Part shown: in pieces, positions 43,101 to 55,763 of the stretch
Position numbering within the stretch: the first letter of the stretch is position 1
Layout: each line of letters opens with the position of its first letter
Assembly (NCBI GenBank): GCA_948567375.1
Contig: OX419755.1
Span: forward strand, 14,451,001-14,515,000
Length of the DNA stretch: 64,000 nucleotides
From: Lunularia cruciata
Lineage: Eukaryota > Streptophyta > Marchantiopsida > Lunulariales > Lunulariaceae
Direction: 5' to 3'
Notes under the pieces: model-generated
Told to the model about the DNA's origin: nothing
What the model saw: the letters and a program-made list of their open reading frames with translations, nothing else
Database searches by the model: none
Program-made: the position numbers and the translations under genes

Positions 43101-43579
43101 GGGAGTATAGGACAACCATGAAGACTTCCACCGGATATTCTCCATTTCAATTGGTGTATGATATTGAGTCTACCTTGCCTATTCACTTTGATCTTCCTAC
43201 CTTCCAAAGCATTCATAGGAGATTGAAGAAAGCACAAGGAGGTGATGCAGAGAAGTCAAGGAAGGATCAACTCATGGAGTTAGAAGAGGCAAGAGCAGTT
43301 GCTATGGTTCGAGTGGAGCAAGCCCAAAGGAAACAAAAGGAGAGCTATGACAAGAGGCAAGGCAAGAAGAAGGTGGAGACTTTCAAAGAAGGTGATTGGG
43401 TAATGTTGTTTGATTCCATTCGATTCAAGAGAGTGCAAAAGAAGTTTTTGCCTAAGTACTTTGGACCTTTCATAGTGGAGAAGGTGTGGGGCAATAACAC
43501 CTATGATCTCAAGGAGTTGGGAGGAAGACACTTTGATAGAATCAACCATGATAAGTTGAAGATGTACCATAGAAGGTAG
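40157..43579 (+). pseudogene. Pol of element 3, copy 2
   Basis: Protease D-G-G site, RT with FIDDF at 41424-41438, RNase H, TGA at 42692, and integrase DDE core, identical by eye to 20084-23506. Open stretches are 40338-41729, 41726-42694 and 42764-43579. Confidence 0.9.
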
Positions 43580-43613
43580 AGAGACCTTCACTTTGAGGAC
43601 AAAGTGAAAACTT

Positions 43614-43627
43614 AGTCCAGGGGTAAA
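43614..43627 (+). other. Polypurine tract, element 3 copy 2
   Basis: AGTCCAGGGGTAAA before the LTR at 43628. Confidence 0.6.
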
Positions 43628-44319
43628 TGTAACACCCATATGTGCATGTGTGTGGTATTGTGATATTTAACTTGGTATTACAAGTACTTAAGAGATATTA
43701 TTTATATAGAGATAAAGGATGGTTCTATATTAGTCATGGTTAGCTAAAGTTAGTCATAGCTAGGATAGAGGGGACCTTACTTTAGAGGAAGTAGAAAAGA
43801 TGAGCATCATTATTTTGGATTTTAGTGTGTTGACTTGGTATTATTCCTAGGTGTTTGGCTTTGAGGAAAGAGTTGAGAACTCTTGGGCCCGCAAGCCTTT
43901 TTGTTTTGGATTCTTCTTTAGTCCAAGGATAGCCCATGTGAAGGAATCTTTGACTTAGTGGTTGGGTCAAGATAAGACCACATGCTTAGGGGAATATGCC
44001 CATGTGAATGGATATTCCTTTCTACTTTTTGACTTTACTTGACTTTTAGTCTAGTAACTTGAGTTACTACGGTAATTAGTAACTTTGGTACGTAACTATT
44101 TCACAAGTATATAAACAAGGGTTGAGGAGGTACTCATCATCTTTTCATTTGCAACTATCTCTCTCTCATTGAGTTCTCTAGTGAGCAATGTCTTAAGTCT
44201 TGGAGTGTTAGCCTTGGAGGAGTATGATGGAGTTGGGGTTCCTTGCCTTCTTAGTCCATGGTGCGCTACCATAATAGCCATTAGAGGTTCATCCTGAGTG
44301 AGAGATAGGCCGGCTCACA
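43628..44319 (+). repeat. Element 3 3' LTR, copy 2
   Basis: Identical to 23555-24246, including the AAGTCTT and GATAGGCC variants that separate it from the 5' LTR. This shows that it was copied as part of the segment and not by retrotransposition. Confidence 0.9.
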
Positions 44320-45700
44320 GGCCGAAGACAACACACAGTTGGAAGACAAAGTAACTATGCCCGAGGAAAAGAAGATCGCAGTACAACGAGGAGTTTGCTC
44401 GAGACATAAGGCAAAGTGTGAAGCGGGGCCAAGTAAAGTGAAGGAAGAGGTAGGAGAAAGCTCAGGAAGTGAAGCATCAATCCCGATACAAAGACTGCAG
44501 AGGAGAAGGTAAGTATCAGGTGAAGAAGAGGTAAGGAAAGAGATTTCTATGCAGGAAGAAGTAGGTGCAAGAAATGGAGTGGAGTACCTGTAGGAAATCG
44601 TGTGCCCATTGTTGGTGAAGTTGGAGCATAAGAAGAGGGAGATGCAGTCGACATGTTTGGAGGTGACGATTGTGTTGCAGGTGTTTTCACGACTAGAAGA
44701 AGAGAACTCAGAGTTGAAGAGAAGTATAACCTAAGGTGAGGAGGAAAGAGAAGTACTGCGAGCGGAGGCAGTAGAGAGAAGTCAGGTAATTGAAGACCTG
44801 AAGAGAGAAGTGAGCTATTGAGAGGAACTTGTGAGGAAGAGTGACATAGCCAGGGAGAGACAAGTAGCGGAATACGAGATCTTGAAGCAATAGTTTGTTG
44901 ATTCACGATTAGAAATTATCCATGCTTTGGCAAGGGTAGCAAAGAAAGAGCAGGAGCTCAATAGAGTGATGGAGAATATGGAAGAGAAGAAGCAACTCTG
45001 GCAACGAGAGTTGGCGATACGATATAGGGAAGAAGAAAGATTACAAGAATTACTTCATAATCAAGAGGAGAGAGTTGCACAGAAGGAGAAGGAGACGGTG
45101 AAAGCCGAGTTCGAAGCAGAGTTGGTGATGTATAGAGAGGACTGGCTTGCAGATCAAGAGCGAGAGAGAAAGATGCGATTGGAGCCATTGAAGGAGATTG
45201 TCCTCAAGATGAACGTAATGTTGAGTATAGAGGCCAACGTTCCAATTGAAGAAACGAGACTGCACGAGTTGAAGTTGTTGGTGTAGGAGACGAGGCGAAG
45301 ACAGGCAAAAGACACCGATATGAACGCTTTGTTGATTAAGTTAAGAACTCGTGTAGACAAGAAGATATTAGAAGTAGAAGACAACATTTCAATCAGACTA
45401 GACTTAGTAAAAATCAAGATAGAGAAGCTTTGGAAGGACGTTAGAGCAAAACCCGAAGTAGATAACATAGGAGTACAAATGTCTTTGGAGTTACCATTGG
45501 AGACATTAGAGAAGAGTGGGTCAGGAGATTATGAGTTAGATAGATTACCCACTAGTGCAATTTCAGATCAAGAAAGAGAATTACTGGAATTGGTAGAAGA
45601 AGTAGAAGATGTGAAACCCAAGGAAAAAGTAGTAGGAAGTAGGATTACTTTGGGTTTGGGTTTGGAAGCCGAGGAAGAAGTAGACATTGAATTGGAGTAG
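44320..45700 (+). pseudogene. LTR-embedded reading frame, C-terminal half, copy 2
   Basis: Open pieces 44927-45286 and 45320-45700 with the same coiled coil (EERLQELLHNQEERVAQKEK) and acidic end. The only change against copy 1 is AGG to AAG at 45207, in a CHG context. No promoter or start precedes it here, because element 3's LTR abuts it. Confidence 0.7.
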
Positions 45701-46493
45701 TAATAGTTTTGAGATTTGAAGAGGCAGATATGAAGAGGTGCATTGTCATTTCGGCTCTACAGGTTAGAAAAGTTGTTGTAGAACGGTATAGTTGTGAGAA
45801 CTGTCGATTGATTCACTATTTAAGAGTGGCATTTGCAGTCAGATGTTGTTTAGTGCTCATTATTCTTGAGAATAGATAAAGCAAAGTGCTATGAAGTAGT
45901 GCTCGTCACTTGAGCTTGATTCCGAGTATCAACTTTGTGTTTATGTTTGTGAGTGTGTGAAGAAATTCGAAGTGCAAGTCAGTGTGCTTGTTGGATGTTG
46001 GATTCCACAGCCTTGATCTTCATTATGTGTGTTTGATTCTGAATGAAGTGCAATCAAAGCAATGCCTTGACAGATCTGAGAGGAATTGTAGTGTTGGTAG
46101 TATTTTGCATTTGTGAGTGCAGTGCGAGGTTGATGTGAAGCAATTTTGATCAAGGAAGTTGTGCCTTCAGTGGAGGGGTGGAACAGAATTCTGAGGCGAA
46201 GTCGGTTTGCAATGAAGTGCCATTTTTGGGAGAGCCTGAATCATCACAATCAAGATTGTTTGGAAAGATTTGATGGAGTTGTGATTAAGGAGTGTTAATT
46301 TGTGACAAGACTGCAAATCAGTGCTTGTTCTCTCTTTTGGGTATGGTTTCTACTTGAGAGATTAAAGATGCAACCAAGAAGAACTACATGTTACTGTTTG
46401 ACTTCATATTTGACCAATTCTGACTCGTATCTCTACGGGAACAAACTTTACTTACCTGATTACCGCAAAAGTGATATTTGCCGGGTTGTCACA
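44320..46493 (+). repeat. Family B solo LTR, right part, copy 2
   Basis: Holds the coiled-coil half of the LTR frame (44320-45700) and the distal U5 (45701-46493). The upstream half is absent in this copy. It differs from copy 1 at 45207 (Arg to Lys in the coiled coil) and 45891 (U5). Confidence 0.85.
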
Positions 46494-47080
46494 CCTACAC
46501 ACAATCAATGTTCACTTGCTATTTCCTACTTCAACAGAGGGTTAGAATGATCACTCAAGAGGGTGCACAAACTACGGGGGCTACCATTGGGACCTTAGAG
46601 GCCATCACTCATTGATAATATTCCTCACCAAAATTGCAGACTACAAAATCCCTAAACAACACTTTTGGTTTAATTACATAATGGATTTCTACTTGCGTGT
46701 TGAAAGGGTGAGAATTTAGTACATCCAGATCCATAACATCATAATATAATGTAGATTGTCAAACCCCACTCTTTATTGTATACCACCACAAGTAGAATCA
46801 TCGGGTTTGGTGAATTTTGTCCATGAATTATGCTCCAAAGAGATAAACTAACAATACTTTCATTTGTTGACGCTAGATGTACATAATCTTGATGTGGAAT
46901 ATATTCAAGAATGGGAATCTAGGTGTAGGAAATTGTCCTCCCAATGCATCCATCCCATCTGCTCTCTAAAGCCCTTCCCAAGTCTAGCAATTGCATTATG
47001 TTCTCCACCTCAAATTACTCAGTTTTAGTAGCTCATGTTGTTCCAAGAGGGGTGATCCACTCTCTTGGATTAAAACACTT
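46494..47080 (-). pseudogene. Element 1 gag N-terminal region, copy 2
   Basis: Duplicate of 26421-27007, detached from the rest of element 1. No frame of note. Confidence 0.5.
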
Positions 47081-47092
47081 ACTTTGATATCA
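47081..47092 (-). other. Primer binding site of element 1, copy 2
   Basis: Same mutated TGATATCAAAGT as at 27008-27019. Confidence 0.55.
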
Positions 47093-47093
47093 T

Positions 47094-47832
47094 TGTAATA
47101 TTCCAAGGACAAGGGAACTCTTCAAAAGAGATACAAGAGAGGAAACATAAATTTCACACTCAATCCTCAAAGGATGCCCCAAAGGAGCACCTTCTCTTTA
47201 TTATATAACCAAGGAAGATCTCCTCCAAGGAAGCTCCACCATAAGATTAGGTACATGGATAGGTGACTTGTTAGCAAGGTCCACCCTTAGATTACTTGCT
47301 TGGATGGGTGACATGTTCGTCTTGGTCCCATCTGGTTGGTCAAATAGGTTTTGACTAGAAGGAATATTTTAGGGAATCTTCTTGAAAGAATCTCAAAATC
47401 ACATGGGTGAGGTACTTTTTGGAAAGCTCTTGGCAAGACAAACTAGGGAGAAGGGAAGGCAAGCCTTTTCTCCATTGTGGACAAAATCTCACATTTTCAA
47501 GACCTCCAAAATTACCTCAAGTTTTCAAGCCTATTTTGGCTTCTACCCTGTTAGTGGAAGTGCTCTTTTTGTGATACCTCTATCTAATCTACATTTTCCA
47601 TCATGTATAACATCCTTCTAGATGTTACCACTTCAAGTTTTACCTTTAGATCATATACCTAGCTATTGGTTCTAAAGTTTCCAAGCATGTTTTGGTTTTT
47701 GGCCTATTAAAAGAAGTATTATTTTGGTGATATCTCTAGCTTATCTACTAAGTCCATCATGTATAAAATCCTTCTCAATGTTACAATACCAAATTTCATC
47801 TCTAGATCATCTATTTAGCTATTGGTATTACA
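47094..47832 (-). repeat. Element 1 5' LTR, copy 2
   Basis: Identical by eye to 27021-27759. Here it is effectively a stray LTR with no 3' partner. Confidence 0.85.
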
Positions 47833-47933
47833 TCCAAACATTGTTTCATAGAATTCATCACTTCATAAAACACATTTTGGATAGGATTCTTTGCATATGA
47901 TCACCTTGTTTGAGGAACCCTTTGTGCTTTTGG
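47833..47933. other. Short flank, copy 2
   Basis: Duplicate of 27760-27860. It contains the C/T difference at 47910. Confidence 0.5.
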
Positions 47934-50024
47934 TTCTGACTCGTATCTCTGCGGGAACAAACTTTACTTACCCAATTACTGCAAAAGTGATATTTGCCGG
48001 GTTGTCACATGATTTTTGGCGCTGCTGCCGGGGATAAAAATCTCGGAAGTGGAAGAATACAAAGCCAAATTTGAAACTGGGTATTAATGCAATATGAATG
48101 TCTGCATCGAGAGAACAACGGGAAGAGAGAGCTTGAAGACGAGCACTTCAGCGTGAAGAAGACAAACATCTGAACGTCCCATCCATTGTCGACGAAACTG
48201 AACAAGAGGTGTTGGATTTTCAACTCCTTCACAAAGTGCAAGAAGCCCTACAAGAACTTGACCACAAGAAACACGAAGGCGGTTGGCAAGGCTACTTTGC
48301 ATCTCCCTCTTCTTCCAAGAAGAAGAAAGAATCGAGTGGGCAAACATATGCATTGCGGCCCAGTACACCAACTTCCCCTAGAGCTGTAAAGGAAGTTGTG
48401 TCCTTGAAGAACTTTGTTTGAGACAAGATAACACGAATGCTTACTGAAGACGAGTGTCAACATCTTCTACGAATGATTCCTCGGTTGTCCCGAAGGAATT
48501 TTGAAGAACCAATTAAAGGTGTTGATCTTGAATCTTCCACTTGGGTTGAAGTCGACACCCTCATAGCAGAAATTGTCAAAGAAGACCCCACCTTGAATTT
48601 GACGAATTGGAATCCCTAGGCTGACAACACGGCATCAATACCAGCCAATCCTTCAGTTCCATCAAGTTCAACACTACCTCAGCCGATCCTAGTACATCGA
48701 ACAATGACTTCACTGCCTGTCACCCGACACGCCTATCAGAAGTACAAGGGGAAAAAACAAGACAAAGATCCCAATGGATTCATTGAAGAATTTGAAGTCA
48801 TCTCCTTTGCTAACAAGGAGCATGACTCGGCGGATCGATTGAGAATTTTCCCAAGTTTGCTCCACAAGAAAGCTTGGAGCTGGTACACCCATGTGACCTA
48901 GAAGGGGTTCGTACCAGTGGACTAGGCAGACTTGAGAAAAAACTTCCTGGAACGATTCCGGGAGGTTGACTTCAATACGAGTGTCTTTGCGGCACTCAAC
49001 GATTTGGACCGAGGCAAGAAGGAGAAGTTGAGAGACTACTCTGAGCGGTTCATGGCATTATTGAACCGAGTTCCCAAGCAATTGGGGGTGGTAGGTTACT
49101 CCAATGCCCAAGCCATTTCCTGGTTCCTCGGGGGCCTTTCACCAGAGATACGAATCTTTGCCAAGGAGAGTAATGTAACTTCCCATAGACAAAGTACTCA
49201 AAACATGTTGCTTGTTATGAAGCGGCCCACTCTCACTCTGCCGGTAACCGGAGAAATCGGGAGAAGAAAGGCAAGAAGCCCAGAAGGAGAGCTTCACGTA
49301 GTACCTCCTCTTCTTCGGACGAATCCTCCACGACTTTGAGCTCTTCTTCAGAATCCAAAGAAGAATCAAAGCCAAGACGAGTCAAAAGATGTGAAACCAG
49401 TGACTCCTCCAGCAAAGAGTGTACATAAGGCGGATACCAAGCTGGATGCCCTCATTAAGGAGTTTTCGGATTTCAAGATCCAGATGATTGGGGCCAAGGA
49501 CGGAAGGAAGGCCCCAATGTTTGGAAGATCTAATGTATGGTGCACCGCATGTGGCAAATCAGGCCACGCCAACACATAATGCAATACTCGTAATGCATTC
49601 TTGGTGCAGCAAATTGATTGGGTTTTGGGATGGAACCAAGACGAGGACGAAGAGGCTATGTACCAAATGCAGGAAGTACAGCCTCAAGCAAGCACATCAT
49701 ATCAAGGTCCAAGGTATGGACCCAAGGAGTATAACCCCAATGCTCCTCCATGAAGACCACCAATGAGAAACCAAAATCTGCCTCAGAATGTTGCACCCGG
49801 AGCTTGTTATAATTGTGGCTCGATGGGACATTGGTCTCCAAACTGTCCCGAGCCAAGAAGGCAAATTGGGTACGTTCTCTTGTGCGGAAATTGTAAAGGA
49901 TCGGGGCATACGGGCAACCAATGTCCTCACCCACCAAACCTGAAGCCGCCTGTAAAGTATGTACAGACCCCCGCTGAGCATGCATCACTTCAGCCAAAGG
50001 GGGATACAAATGTTAACTGCATTA
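47934..50024 (+). mobile_element. Family B plus-strand 5' fragment, copy 2
   Basis: LTR tip 47934-48009, primer site 48017-48034 and gag. Base 49648 is C (T at 29575), restoring a CpG and changing Met to Thr in one of the reading frames. Confidence 0.75.
48098..50024 (+). pseudogene. Gag of family B plus-strand, copy 2
   Basis: Same pieces as 28025-29951: capsid core at 48704-49190 and knuckles near 49550 and 49810-49925. It faces the minus-strand gag of copy 1 (35691-38220) across the duplication joint and that of copy 2 (55764-58312) on its other side, making inverted repeats. Confidence 0.8.
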
Positions 50025-50550
50025 TGTGACAACCCGGCATATTTTCACTTTTGCGGTAATCGGGTAAGTAAAGTTTGTTCCCACAGAGATACGACTCAAA
50101 AATGTCCAAATACGAAGCAAAGTAACAATTTCAGTTCTTCTTGGTTGCATCTTCAATCTCTCAGGTAGAAACCACACCCAGAAGAGAGTAACAAGCACTG
50201 ACTCGCAGTCTTGTCATGAATTAACACTCCATAATCACAACTTCATCAAATCTTTCCAAACAATCTTGATTGTGATGATTCAGGCTCTCCCAAAAGTAGC
50301 ACTTCACTGCAAAACGACTTTGCCTCAGAATTATGTTCCACTCCTCCACTGAAGGCACAACTTCCTCGATCAAAATTGCTTCACATCAACTTCACATTGC
50401 ACTCACAAATGCAGAATACTACCAACACTACAATTCCTCTCAGATCTGTCAAGGCATTGCTTCGATTGCACTTCACTCAGGATCAAACACATAAAATGAA
50501 GATCAAGGCTATGGAATCCAACATCCAACAAGCACTCTGACTTGCACTTC

Positions 50551-51818
50551 TGACTTGCACAAGGTTCTGCGATCTTCTTTTCCTCGGGCACAGTTACTTT
50601 GTCTTCCAACTGTGTGTTGTCTTCGGCCTCCATCTTGGCTTGCACTTCTTCTTCGTATTTGTCAGCCACCGGCACCAATGTCATCTCTCCCCCTTCATCA
50701 CTATCACTGCTCATATCTCCACTTTGCAGTGTTAGCTCAGGTTCCTCCTCATGTTCCGAGTCTTCCATTTTGAGCTCGGCCTCTCCTTCTGAGTCTTCAT
50801 CTTCCGACTCAATCACCATCATACTTCGCCTCGGGTTACTTCTCTGCACCTTCCGAGGTTTCTTGCTGTCTTTGGCTTCTCCTTGCCGACTCCTCTTCTT
50901 TGATTTCGGAGTGCTCGCTTCTATCTCTACACTCTTACTCGTCTTCATGTAGTATTCATCCGTGCTGCGGATTTGGAGAATGTACTGTTGTTCCTCCATG
51001 TCGACTTCTCTTCTCAAGTCAAGATGGAAGTGAGACACCATTGTGTTTTGCTCTGCCGAGTTCAACAAATTCAACCCAAGGTAAAAATGTGCTGCAAACG
51101 GCACAATGTAGTGTGGTGGCAACTTATCCCGCAAATTCCACACCATCTGTCTCGTCCTCCCATGGAAGCACCTCGCCCAATTTATAGGTTCTCCTACAAA
51201 CAACTTATGGAAGAACACCGCTTGGTGTTTCATCACATAAGTTGTTCTCTTTGGCTTCAAGATTGCCATGAGAGCACTCATGATCCCTCTCTTCACTGGA
51301 TCCTTGTAACTCTCCACTTTATACCCATTCTTTGTTCTCTTTGACGAGAAAGCGTCTCTCACCTCATGAGTCTCCTGAGCTATCTCTCTTTTCCCCAAGA
51401 ACATGGCTCCTTGCTCCAAGCCTACCTCCTTCCCGAGTATGAGTCTCCAATCCGACTCTATCCAGCGAGCCGGATTTCCTCTCTTCCCTTCTTCCTCGGG
51501 TCCATTGAGACATTTACTCTCGATGATTTCTGTCATGAATCATGGAAAACATACATTCTAGTTCCATGCCAAAAATGTGATCCGAAGTCGGCTCAAGAGT
51601 TTGATCCTTGCTATCACGTCTAACCTCCAAATCGCATGATTTCTCACTACGAATTCGGAGTTCTTCTTCCCTCCTCCCATCTCTTCTACCTTCTCACTTT
51701 CTCTTGATTTCACTCTCGCGACTTCTCCCTTGCGCACTGACACAATCCCAACTCTATGTCCCTTTCCTTGATCACCTGCAAGACGACTTCTCAACAATGA
51801 AGGAAAATTACTTGACAT
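50551..51818 (-). pseudogene. LTR-embedded reading frame in the 3' LTR, copy 2
   Basis: ATG 51818; open for 377 codons from 51536. Differences against copy 1 change Met to Val (51104) in the HYI(M/V)PFAAHFY block and Glu to Lys (50636) in the acidic part. Val at the first position is shared by the solo LTR, so copy 1 holds the derived base there. Confidence 0.7.
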
Positions 51819-51837
51819 TTTGTCGTTGCAGGTTCAA

Positions 51838-51845
51838 TTTTTATA
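51838..51845 (-). promoter_or_regulatory. TATA box of family B 3' LTR, copy 2
   Basis: TATAAAAA, 20 bp before the ATG at 51818. Confidence 0.55.
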
Positions 51846-52231
51846 GAGTTGCGCTTCTTCGTCTTTTGTCACTTCGAGTTTCTACCGAGAAATCACACCT
51901 CTGGCATGCACCTATCACTATCAATAAACCGTCATGCGCATGGGCCGCCAGTTTTTAAACGGCCCCTTCTTGAATTTCTTGCCCCAACAAAAGGTTGTAA
52001 GATTGTCTTCGCCTCGGGTTGAGCTCCTCCCGATATGAAGACAATTTACTTCGGGTTGTATGCTGACAGGGCATTTCTGAGTACTTTGCCTTATGACCCG
52101 AAGTCACTTTACTTTGGGTTTCATCCCGAAGACTCTTTTCTTTGCTTTCTTTGGCCATATAGGCGCAATCCAACTTCTCTATACACTTCTTCTCCTTTAT
52201 TTTGAAAAAAAATAAAAGTATGGGCACCACA

Positions 52232-52247
52232 TACCCCCTCCCTCAAA
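52232..52247 (-). other. Polypurine tract of family B, copy 2
   Basis: Same G-rich tract as 32159-32174, next to the LTR start. Confidence 0.8.
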
Positions 52248-52252
52248 TGTGA

Positions 52253-53397
52253 GCGTCCCCATGAACATAGACCTTGGGTGTTTTAGAAACTTCCGAGTCT
52301 ATGGTCCAATATCTCCAAACTCTCCACCCGTTTACTCAAGTGGCAAAAGGATTACCTTCCAAGTCTACGAGCTGCATGGACCCATTTTCGTAAAGATGAA
52401 GAACTCGATAGGAACCCATCCATCTCAAATGCAACTTGCCTGGAAAAAATATTTGGTGATTGTCATATAACAAAACCAAATCCCCTTCTCGTATAATCAC
52501 AGGCTTGATTCTCTTATCGTGCCTGACTTTCCTCTATGCTTGTACTTCTTTCGTGGTTTGCATTGCATCGTCTCTTTTCTCTTCTAACCACATCAGTTGA
52601 TGAATCCAAAGATCTTGACTTTCTTCGTCCGACATTCGTTCTTTGCAAAGAACCCGATATGTCGGAACTTCAAATTCAATTGGCAGTATGGGATGCAAGC
52701 CATATGTCAAGAAGTACGGAGTTGGTTTGGTTGTAATCTTTTCTGTTGTTTAATATGCCCACAACACGGCTGGTAATTTTGTATCCCAGTCATAGGCATA
52801 ATTGACAGTCACCTTATTCAAAATTTTACAAAGTAACCCATTCGCTTTTTCCGTTAAGCCATTTGCTTTTGGGTTGTAAGGAGTCGTCTTCCAATGTTTA
52901 ATCTGAAAATACTTGGTTAATGCCTCCATAACAAAGTTCAAAAAATGTGTTCCTCGGTCACTGACTAATTCCAGAGGACACCCATATCGGGAGATGATGT
53001 TTCAAAAGAAAAATTCCGCCATAGTTTCAGCATCATCTCTGCGAGGTGCTTCAGCTTCAACCATCTTGGTAGCATAGTCAGTGCAAACCAAAATGTATCA
53101 CTTTCTTGTGACTCGGGTCATTGGTTGAATGGGACCCACAAAATCAATTCCCCATTTCTCGAATGGGACCAAAGGCAAAATTGGTCTCAAAGGCCATTGA
53201 GAAGTAGCCGTCGGCTTCCTAGTTCTCTGACAAGCATCACAGCTCCGGATATGAGCATGTACATCTGTGTACATTGTAGGCCACCAATACCCTACCAAAA
53301 GAATTTTCTTTACAGTATTCTTCAGAGCATAATGTACTCCCGATGCTTTGGAGTGCAAAGATTCAATCACTCCTCCTACTTCGTATGTCTCCAAGCA
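52253..53397 (-). pseudogene. Integrase of family B minus element, copy 2
   Basis: Identical by eye to 32180-33324: His/Cys domain at 53098-53394 and the Glu-bearing piece at 52750-52941, with the same stops. Confidence 0.75.
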
Positions 53398-54983
53398 TCA
53401 CCAAAGTACTTTGTCTTTGCCCATCTTAAATAAAATGATGTGTTTAAGCTGGTACGGCCCCATCTTCCTGAGAAAGACTGCCCGCTGTTCCGGGTCCATC
53501 CCCTCAAGACAATGGAGAGTATTCAGATAATTATATTCAGCTGCATACCTCGTACTTTGCATTGCTGATAAGTGATACAACTCTTTGTCAGGGAACCAAT
53601 CGTCAATTTCCCACTCCTGGTCTTGAGTCTCTAACCTGGACAGGAAGTCCGCATTCGAATGCGAAGCTCCCTTCCTTACTTGTACAGTATACGTGAACTC
53701 TTGTAACAACAAGATCCATCTTGCAATTCGCCTTGATAAATCTGCCTTCTTGACCAAATGTTGCAATGCGTAATGGTCAACATAGAAGACAAACTCATAC
53801 CCCAACAAATAATGACAAAATTTCTTGCAAGCATACACCATTCCGAGTGCTTTTCTTTCAGTCGTTGAATAGTTTTTTTCAAAAACTGAAAGTTGTCGGC
53901 TGGCATAATACACCGGGTAGTCCTTCTTCTTCTTGTCCTTCTGACTTAAGATGACTCTAATGGCCATGGATAAAGTGTCCACATATACATGAAAAGGGAC
54001 TTCCCAATTCGGGGCCTTCATAACTGGTGCTTCAACCAGCTTCTTCTTCAACACCTGGAAAGCTTCTTCTTGATTTGCTTCCCATAAATAGTCTTCGGAT
54101 TTCTTTAGAAGCTTTGTAAGTGGTGCAGCCAGCACTACATAGTTTGACACGAAGCGTCTGTAATATCCGACATGTCCCAAGAAGGCTCTCAGCTCCCGGA
54201 TGTTCTTTGGGGATTCCAAAGCTACGATTATCTTGACCTTCTCAACATTGACTTCAATACCTCGGCTTGACACCCAATGCCCCAGAAGAATTCACTCCTT
54301 CATTGTGAAGAAGCATTTCTCCGGGTGTAATGACAAGCTGGCAAAACGACACCTTTCAAACATTTGGCAAAGGTAATCTAAATGTACATCTCTTTGCCCA
54401 AACACACAAAAGTCATCAATAAAAACTTCCACAAATTTGCGCAAGAAATCTTTGAAGATTGAATTCATCATCCGCTGGAAAGTAGTGGGGGCATTACACA
54501 ACCCAAAGGGCATTTGATTGTAAGCGAAAGTGCCCCAATCGGTCGTGAATGTAGTTTTATCCTTATCTTCTTTGCAAATGGATACTTGATTGTACTTTGA
54601 AAATCCATCGAGAAAACTATAACAAGGATGCCCAACTACCTAATCTAAAATTGTATCGGTAAAAGGCAAAGGATGATGATCTTTCCTCATGACTGCGTTC
54701 AACTTTCAAAAGTCTTGGCACACTCGGATCTTCCTTGTTTTCTTCTTCAAGACAATGACAATGAGGGAGACCAATTCACTGCTTAAGATAGGGAAGATGA
54801 TTCCGGCCCCTAAGTACTTGTCGATTTCATCTTTCACCAAAAGTGAGTACTTCAGGTTCAGGCGGTATTGTTGCTGCCAACCAGAATTGCACCTTCAACC
54901 AAATCAATCTGGTGTTCTCCAAATTCTTATGGAATACCCGGCATTTGATCAATCGACCAAGCGAATACATCCTAGAATTCTAT
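53398..54983 (-). pseudogene. Reverse transcriptase and RNase H of family B minus element, copy 2
   Basis: FIDDFCVFG at 54409-54423. RNase H frame 53398-54273 is open for 291 codons. The changes at 54276 (just upstream of that frame) and 54541 are both CpG transitions. Confidence 0.8.
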
Positions 54984-55763
54984 AAACAGGGTTGTGTATC
55001 CTGCAAACTCCTCCAAAGTAACTATCTCCGAAATTTTAAAAATTTTTCCTTCAATTAATAAAACATCTTGACAGTCATCGGGGTTGATGACTCCTTCAAC
55101 GTGGCTTACTCGGCTTAACCCGAGGCAAGCGGCCATCAAACCCCCTTCCTCCAAGTCAGGTTCACTCGAGGCGAGGTCATATGGATCTTTGTCTTCAACA
55201 TCCACCTTGTAGCATTCCAAGTAATTAACTTGGACTTTGTCTTTGGAGTCATCTGAGGACGAAGATGATGCGTCTTTGGATTCGTCCTCCTCTTCCAATG
55301 AACTTGTTTCCCCGAGATGGGGAACCTTTGTCCAACTCACAGTCACCAGCTTCTGATCTTTGGATGAAATGTCCTTGAATCTTAACTTCTGCTGATGCCA
55401 ATCCACCACAACTTGGGCACTATACAACCAAGGTCTGCCGATCAACAGAGGGTAACCAGTCTTTGTCACTGGTTGCAACATGATGTAATTCAACTTGAAG
55501 GGTACCCCTCCAATGATCGTGGTAATATTTGACAGCATGCCCAAAGGCCGTCTCTTGGTTTGGTCTACAAACTTCAACACTCGGAGTGTTGGTTCAAACA
55601 TGTGATACCTGAGTCAATTCGCAGTATCCTTGGTCATGACATTCACATCGGACCCAGAGTCAATGGGTATCGATGTGATCATGCACCCTGCAATCTCCGC
55701 GTCTACCTCAGGAGATCCCAAATCTTCTTGCTCAATACGATAAATAGCAGGCAGGTCCTTCTT
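54984..55763 (-). pseudogene. Protease and linker of family B minus element, copy 2
   Basis: D-S-G site at the 3' end of the 377-codon frame 55614-56747. The following 209-codon frame is 54972-55601. It differs from copy 1 by Val to Met (55481) and Ala to Val (55567). Confidence 0.75.

Larger units (their letters stand above)
38221..44319 (+). mobile_element. Element 3 second copy, lacking 5' LTR and leader
   Basis: Begins within the CCHC knuckle codons and runs to the 3' LTR. It has no primer site or 5' LTR, so it could not replicate even if gag and pol were intact. I found no base difference from 18148-24246. Confidence 0.9.
50025..52231 (-). repeat. Family B 3' LTR, copy 2
   Basis: Differs from 29952-32158 at 50367, 50636 and 51104. 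Same 1.57-kb internal deletion. Confidence 0.85.

Noticed and set aside
38221-44319. Second element 3 as an independent insertion
   Set aside because: It shares every lesion and the 3' LTR variants with the first copy, lacks a 5' LTR, and its flank is duplicated too.
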